A DNA stretch of 9,364 nucleotides from an uncultured Chromatiales bacterium (GTDB lineage: Bacteria > Pseudomonadota > Gammaproteobacteria > Steroidobacterales > GCA-2729495). Positions 6,251-9,364 of this stretch are shown in pieces. The stretch is taken from positions 1-9,364 of the forward strand of contig CAJXQV010000036.1 of NCBI GenBank assembly GCA_913058165.1, written 5' to 3'. Each line of letters begins with the position of its first letter. Position 1 is the first letter of the stretch. Position numbers and translations under genes: made by a program. The notes beneath the pieces are model-generated. The model was not told where the DNA came from and did not search any database. It was given only the letters and a program-made list of their open reading frames with translations.

Positions 6251-8278
6251 TTAGAACGCAAGCCGCGCACCGACATGCAATGAACGTCCCGGCAGAGGCG
6301 CGTAGGCAGCAATGACCGAGGTGCTCTTGCGCGCTTCCTCATCAGCTAAGTTGGTGCCACGCACAAAGAGCTCCCAATCAGCGGCACCGGCTGGAATCTT
6401 GTACAGGAAACTGGCATTCACCATTGTGTAAGCAGCGGTCTTAAATGAACTAACATCATTCTGCTTGGCGTAATAAATCACATCCAAACCGGCTGTCCAG
6501 CTTTCGCGGCCAAAGTCAAAATTCGCGCCCATGCGCCACGGTGGGATATACGGCAGCTTTTCACCATTGTCCAGCTCGGCCTTAACCGTGTCGCCAAACA
6601 GACGCAGGTTGTTATCGAGTTTCTTGCGTGACCACAGCGGCACAATGACGGCCACTTCAGCACCGACAAACTCTGCATCGCGCTGCGTGTAAATAGCCAC
6701 TGGCAAGTCATCCTCCACGGCGCCGGTCAGGTCCTGATAAATGTAGTCGGTGAAATCATAGTAAAAGACCGACATGTCCCATAGGATATTCCCCTGCGTG
6801 CGTTGCCAGCCCAACTCTATATTCGCCGCATCCTCCGTGGTAGCGCTCCCACCCGGTACCGCAAGCAAACCGATTTCGAACTGCCGGGTCGCAATATGGG
6901 CACCGTCCGCGTAAAGCTCTTCTGTGTTTGGATTGCGCTGCGTAAGCGACAGGTTAGCCGTGAACTTGCTGTCTAAGCCTGCGTTAACACTCGCGCCTGC
7001 CGAGAATGACCATGCCGTATTGCTGTATGTAGCCAACGCAACATTGTCATGCTTCAGATCTTCCGCTCGCGCTCCGAACTGCAACTTGCCCCAGTCGAAG
7101 TCTGCTTCCTCGAGCAGAAACAAACCCACTGCCTTGGTATCGGTGGGCATCACAAACGCTTCCTCACCAACGGCAGAGAACTCGCGGCTGTCCACTTGAA
7201 TACCAAAAGCACCCGTCAACCCGGCCAGCGGCCGGTGAACGGCTTCCAATGTCACCTGATACTGTTCATTGTCGAATGTCGTCGCCACCTCACCTGAGGG
7301 CTCGGTTTCCGTGTGCGTGTAGTCGTTTGCCCCAAGCACGAAGCGGACAGATTCCAGCGGGCTGCCGACAAAACCATACTCACCACGCACATCCGTACGC
7401 ACCTGATTCATGTCGAGAAAGGGCCCTTCGTAAAGTTCGGGCTCAGGAACACCACCACCATCATCTTCAGCGGGTCCGGGCAGACCATACGTCGACTCAT
7501 AAACACTGACTGACGCCCCCAAATAACCGCGACTGCCAACCCAAGATGCTCCGGCCGCATAGCCGTCGGTGTCACTGTAGCTGTTAGACAACGTGCCGGA
7601 CTGTTCCTCGGGCGAGCGTTCCGCCGGGTCAGCAGTGGCAAAGCCTGGAATGTCGATATTATCGGTTTTGCGCTTAAAGCCATCGATATGCCAGGCAAAC
7701 GCACCGGCACCGCCGTCTAAGCGACCAACCACCGCACGTTCTTTGGCTGCCGTATCGCCGCGCACTTCAATTTCTGCAGAAATCGGCTTCTCGCTGGGTG
7801 TCTTAGGGATCCGACTGTCCACAACGTTCACGAGACCGCCTGCAGCCGTGCTGCCATATAGCAGCATGGCTGGCCCGCGGATCACTTCAACCTGATCAGC
7901 CAACAGCACTTCGATAGCTACCGCATGGTCCGGGCTAACATCGGACACATCAAGTGCCGATGCCGAGTCACTCAACATAGTGACGCGCGACCCGCTTAAG
8001 CCACGAATGATCGGCCGGCTAGCGGCAGGACCAAAGTAACTGCTGCTTACGCCCAACTCATTGGCCAGGGTTTCACCGAGTGTGGGCGCATTTTTGAGGG
8101 ACAGTTCATCCCCGCTCAATACCTGACTGGGTTGCAAAAAGTCAGCCAGGGGTAATGCAGTTACAGTAATTTCTTCGGGGGCCGTGGTGTCGAGGCGCGT
8201 AGGGTTATCCGCGAACACCGCGGGTGCTGTAACGATAGCAATACAGGCTGCCATCGCAACTGAATGGATGTTGTGCAT
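6251..8278 (-). CDS. ZnuD-like TonB-dependent outer-membrane receptor
   Basis: The 675-residue product imports a ligand across the outer membrane using TonB energy. Residues 1-23 are a signal peptide (cut after VFA). EEITVTALP at 35-43 is the TonB box. The plug (about 45-155) contains LGETLANELGVSSSYFGP, SRPIIRGLSGSRVTML, DVSDVSPDHAVAIE (110-123) and ADQVEVIRGPAMLLYGSTAAGGLVNVVDSRIP (127-158). A 22-strand barrel follows and the chain ends in LHVGARLAF with terminal Phe. The SPDHA and LLADxxEVxRGP combination and the NVVDSRIP ending are, from memory, typical of ZnuD and its relatives, which take up zinc or zinc-heme ligands. The His-rich loop of neisserial ZnuD is absent; an acidic loop (about 270-285, PAEDDGGGVPEPELYEG) occupies a comparable place. 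The neighbouring MerC-domain and Cys/His small proteins support a metal substrate, probably zinc, but copper or another metal cannot be excluded. The ribosome binding site is weak (AGAG). Confidence 0.85.
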   Translation of the reverse strand: MHNIHSVAMAACIAIVTAPAVFADNPTRLDTTAPEEITVTALPLADFLQPSQVLSGDELSLKNAPTLGETLANELGVSSSYFGPAASRPIIRGLSGSRVTMLSDSASALDVSDVSPDHAVAIEVLLADQVEVIRGPAMLLYGSTAAGGLVNVVDSRIPKTPSEKPISAEIEVRGDTAAKERAVVGRLDGGAGAFAWHIDGFKRKTDNIDIPGFATADPAERSPEEQSGTLSNSYSDTDGYAAGASWVGSRGYLGASVSVYESTYGLPGPAEDDGGGVPEPELYEGPFLDMNQVRTDVRGEYGFVGSPLESVRFVLGANDYTHTETEPSGEVATTFDNEQYQVTLEAVHRPLAGLTGAFGIQVDSREFSAVGEEAFVMPTDTKAVGLFLLEEADFDWGKLQFGARAEDLKHDNVALATYSNTAWSFSAGASVNAGLDSKFTANLSLTQRNPNTEELYADGAHIATRQFEIGLLAVPGGSATTEDAANIELGWQRTQGNILWDMSVFYYDFTDYIYQDLTGAVEDDLPVAIYTQRDAEFVGAEVAVIVPLWSRKKLDNNLRLFGDTVKAELDNGEKLPYIPPWRMGANFDFGRESWTAGLDVIYYAKQNDVSSFKTAAYTMVNASFLYKIPAGAADWELFVRGTNLADEEARKSTSVIAAYAPLPGRSLHVGARLAF

Positions 8279-8318
8279 GATTTAATTCTCTGTTCAATTT
8301 TTAAGCAACACACCCCAA

Positions 8319-8331
8319 TCTTCAATGAAGA
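8319..8331 (-). repeat. Small perfect inverted repeat before the receptor gene
   Basis: TCTTCA at 8319-8324 and TGAAGA at 8326-8331 are separated by one base, in the 82-base gap between the small Cys/His gene and the receptor gene. In RNA it would be a short weak hairpin; as DNA it could be a protein site. Its role is unknown. Confidence 0.3.
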
Positions 8332-8360
8332 CAGGAGGGTATGAGGGATTTAAAGCTGAA

Positions 8361-8654
8361 TCAGATAACCGGAGGGCCGCGATTGCGAACCGCAGAAACG
8401 GCGGTAGAACTAAACGTGATGGTGGGTAAACCTGCAGAAGACGCTTGTGCAACTGCAGGAATAGCTGCACCGGCAGCAGCGAGCGCGGCGTCATCGTCGA
8501 ACCTGTCCTGCGCCACACACATGACACAGTGCTCGCCCAGAGAATGCTCTTCGAGCACCTCGTGAGTGACCATAGAAAACTGAGCAAACGCGGCCAGCGC
8601 TATCGCAACAACGGCGATGCGGCGGTTTCTCAAACTGTTAATCAAGTACGACAC
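8361..8654 (-). CDS. Small exported or membrane protein with Cys/His motif (DUF2946-like)
   Basis: A 97-residue protein. Residues about 12-28 are a hydrophobic helix after an RNRR basic patch, so it is either a signal peptide or an anchor. Just beyond the membrane lies HEVLEEHSLGEHCVMC (31-46), with three His and two Cys (H31, H37, H42, C43, C46) that could bind a soft or borderline metal. An Asp triplet follows (53-55), then an Ala-rich linker, and the end is VRNRGPPVI. The layout of N-terminal helix, central His/Cys and an R-x-PP-like tail resembles small metal-associated proteins such as DUF2946, which often accompany TonB receptors and copper or zinc genes. That match is from memory and moderate. 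The GTG start has no clear ribosome binding site, but an in-frame TAG lies one codon further upstream, so the start must be here or at the nearby TTG codons. The MerC gene ends 33 bases upstream, consistent with coupled expression. Confidence 0.65.
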   Translation of the reverse strand: MSYLINSLRNRRIAVVAIALAAFAQFSMVTHEVLEEHSLGEHCVMCVAQDRFDDDAALAAAGAAIPAVAQASSAGLPTITFSSTAVSAVRNRGPPVI

Positions 8655-8687
8655 CGGCTAAATCTAACACACATAAAAGCAAAAAAA

Positions 8688-9056
8688 CTAGTGCCGGCAC
8701 AAACGAAAATTTCGAATGTGACCGGAGGCCAGCAGCCCGCTGCCCATAATTGACAGTGCTGTATCCACCCAGGCTGCTGCATGGTCATGCGCCCAGAACG
8801 CACCAACCAAGAGAACCATAATGCCGATGCCAACAAGCACCAATACGAGGCTATCCGGATGATGGCGTCGAGCCATGGCTATCGCGACCACACTCGTTGG
8901 TATAATAATCCAGAGCAACATGACGTGAAACAATTCATCGGTTAACACAGTGCCACCGAGCAACGGGAAAAGTATGAGCAGCGGCGGCAATGCGAGGCAA
9001 TGTATGACACACACACCAGAGATGACTACCGAGCAGCGGTCAAGAATAGGTTGCAA
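8688..9056 (-). CDS. MerC-domain inner-membrane protein, TTG start
   Basis: A 122-residue four-helix membrane protein (helices near 10-32, 43-61, 68-87 and 94-112) of the MerC-domain family. MerC itself is a mercury transporter, but most chromosomal MerC-domain proteins are uncharacterised. The N-terminal signature is present: a Cys at 8 and CVIHC at 16-20 in the first helix, followed by LALPPLLILFPLLGG. Other metal-ligand candidates are H44, HH at 65-66, HDH at 90-92, and C120 and H122 at the C-terminus. The TTG start is supported by AGGA seven bases upstream, and an in-frame TGA only two codons before it leaves no other upstream start. No mercury genes (merA, merT, merP, merR) are visible. 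Its position as the first gene of a unit with a Cys/His small protein and a ZnuD-like receptor points to metal uptake or homeostasis rather than mercury resistance. Confidence 0.8.
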   Translation of the reverse strand: MQPILDRCSVVISGVCVIHCLALPPLLILFPLLGGTVLTDELFHVMLLWIIIPTSVVAIAMARRHHPDSLVLVLVGIGIMVLLVGAFWAHDHAAAWVDTALSIMGSGLLASGHIRNFRLCRH

Positions 9057-9211
9057 GTTTCAGTCCTTTGATTAAGGCGTATCTGGCTGCTGCCATACTT
9101 AAAATAAAAATGGGGTAGCCAGCACGTTAAAGCGCATGCTAAGCGTGTTGCTTAGGGAAGCCCTTAGTTTGATCAGAGTTAATTATTGTCCAATTGGCAA
9201 CAACTGTAAAC
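9057..9211. other. Leader and promoter region of the metal gene unit
   Basis: This 155-base region holds the candidate promoter described separately and a leader of about 108 bases. In the leader, CTAAGC at 9139-9144 and GCTTAG at 9150-9155 form a perfect six-base-pair hairpin with a five-base loop, directly followed by a smaller AGGG/CCCT stem (9154-9157 with 9161-9164). I see no known riboswitch and no match to the AT-rich Zur-box pattern. Confidence 0.4.
9172..9200 (-). promoter_or_regulatory. Candidate promoter with overlapping palindrome, MerC-receptor unit
   Basis: On the minus strand TTGCCA (9200-9195; five of six matches to the -35 consensus) and TCTGAT (9177-9172; four of six to the -10) are 17 bases apart. 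The -35 lies inside an imperfect 15-base palindrome (9186-9200, centre CCAATTGG, one mismatched pair), where a regulator could bind. The weak -10 would suit a regulated promoter. The placement is inferred from sequence alone. Confidence 0.35.
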
Positions 9212-9364
9212 CTATAACGCTGCAGCAGCTCCCTCTTGAGCTGGCGCCAACATCAAAACATCCAACAGCAAGACCAGCGTATCGATCTGCAGGGTACCAA
9301 GCTCTGCATCAAAACTTTTGATGCCGGCTGTGGTACCCCAGTAGCCGCTCATGTTGGACAAGGT
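9212..9364 (-). CDS. Possible C-terminus of an unrecognised protein, cut by window edge
   Basis: On the minus strand a 50-codon frame is open from the window edge to a TAG at 9214-9212. It would encode ...SNMSGYWGTTAGIKSFD followed by AELGTLQIDTLVLLLDVLML and end APAQEGAAAAL. The order of a mixed beta-like segment, a hydrophobic stretch and an Ala-rich end is plausible for a real C-terminus, but I do not recognise the family and 153 stop-free bases can occur by chance. The frame contains the strong palindrome at 9292-9338, which is unusual for coding sequence. If real, the gene lies 155 bases upstream of the MerC-domain gene on the same strand and might belong to the same locus. Confidence 0.35.
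   Translation of the reverse strand, partial: TLSNMSGYWGTTAGIKSFDAELGTLQIDTLVLLLDVLMLAPAQEGAAAAL
9292..9338. repeat. Two-tier symmetric palindrome centred on 9315
   Basis: The inner part (9306-9324) is a perfect palindrome, GCATCAAAA-C-TTTTGATGC. The outer arms GGGTACC (9292-9298) and GGTACCC (9332-9338) are exactly symmetric about the same centre base, with seven-base unmatched segments between tiers (the outermost of these bases, 9299 and 9331, also pairs). A nine-base direct copy of CATCAAAAC occurs nearby at 9251-9259. It could be a dyad protein-binding site or a long RNA stem. Confidence 0.6.

Noticed and set aside
8294..8587. Minus-strand frame overlapping the small Cys/His gene
   Set aside because: Its product is an Arg/Trp/Ser-rich shadow with no helix or motif placement, whereas the alternative frame (8654-8361) has a clean helix, clustered His/Cys and a plausible tail.
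8688..9056. Mercury resistance operon
   Set aside because: The MerC domain alone does not indicate it; no merA, merT, merP or merR is present and the neighbours suggest uptake of an essential metal.
9057..9211. Zur box controlling the metal gene unit
   Set aside because: I looked for the AT-rich GTTATA/TATAAC dyad typical of gammaproteobacterial Zur sites on both strands and found none; a single TATAAC at 9213-9218 has no partner half.
9136..9321. Plus-strand open frame of 61 codons near the window end
   Set aside because: It overlaps the candidate promoter and palindrome, has no ribosome binding site and no protein-like pattern.

Overview
The window looks like one end of a contig from a free-living, probably marine, gammaproteobacterium. 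The supporting signs are mid-range GC, a Gram-negative outer-membrane receptor, and the types of gene present: a YbdG-like channel, a membrane-anchored TAXI protein, a secreted CIA30 protein and a MerC-domain protein. The assignment rests on protein family resemblance only. Bases 1-40 are not genomic: they are Illumina Nextera library adapter, preceded by what looks like part of an index, so the true sequence starts near base 41.

Region 1 (41-2572, all minus strand) holds three genes in transcription order: a ten-helix membrane protein of unknown function rich in intramembrane histidines (2572-1532), a DEDDh 3'-5' exonuclease lacking its first catalytic motif (about 1515-976), and a YbdG-type MscS channel (927-41) whose 3' end is cut off by the contig end. 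Gaps are 16 and 48 bases, so they may be co-transcribed.

Region 2 (2573-5210) holds a TAXI-type solute-binding protein anchored in the membrane at both ends (4073-2772, minus), with no TRAP permease nearby. Across a 366-base spacer it is divergent from a secreted CIA30/NDUFAF1-like protein (4440-5057, plus).

Region 3 (5211-6250) holds a small atypical SDR/NmrA-like NAD(P)-binding protein (5888-5211, minus), convergent with the CIA30 gene, then about 360 bases without a convincing gene that end in a strong hairpin.

Region 4 (6185-9364, minus) looks like a metal-handling transcription unit: a candidate promoter (9200-9172), a MerC-domain membrane protein with a TTG start (9056-8688), a small Cys/His-rich exported or membrane protein (8654-8361), a ZnuD-like TonB-dependent receptor (8278-6251) and a terminator-like hairpin (6223-6185). 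The likely theme is metal uptake across the outer membrane, most plausibly zinc. I could not find a Zur-type operator. Upstream, an open frame at the window edge (9364-9212) may be the C-terminus of another minus-strand gene and contains a striking symmetric palindrome (9292-9338).

The most interesting points are the MerC / Cys-His small protein / TonB receptor trio, the exonuclease that has lost motif I, the orphan TAXI protein with a conserved-looking cytoplasmic tail, and the palindrome at 9292-9338. I did not find a CRISPR array, tRNA, rRNA, insertion sequence or recognisable defence system.
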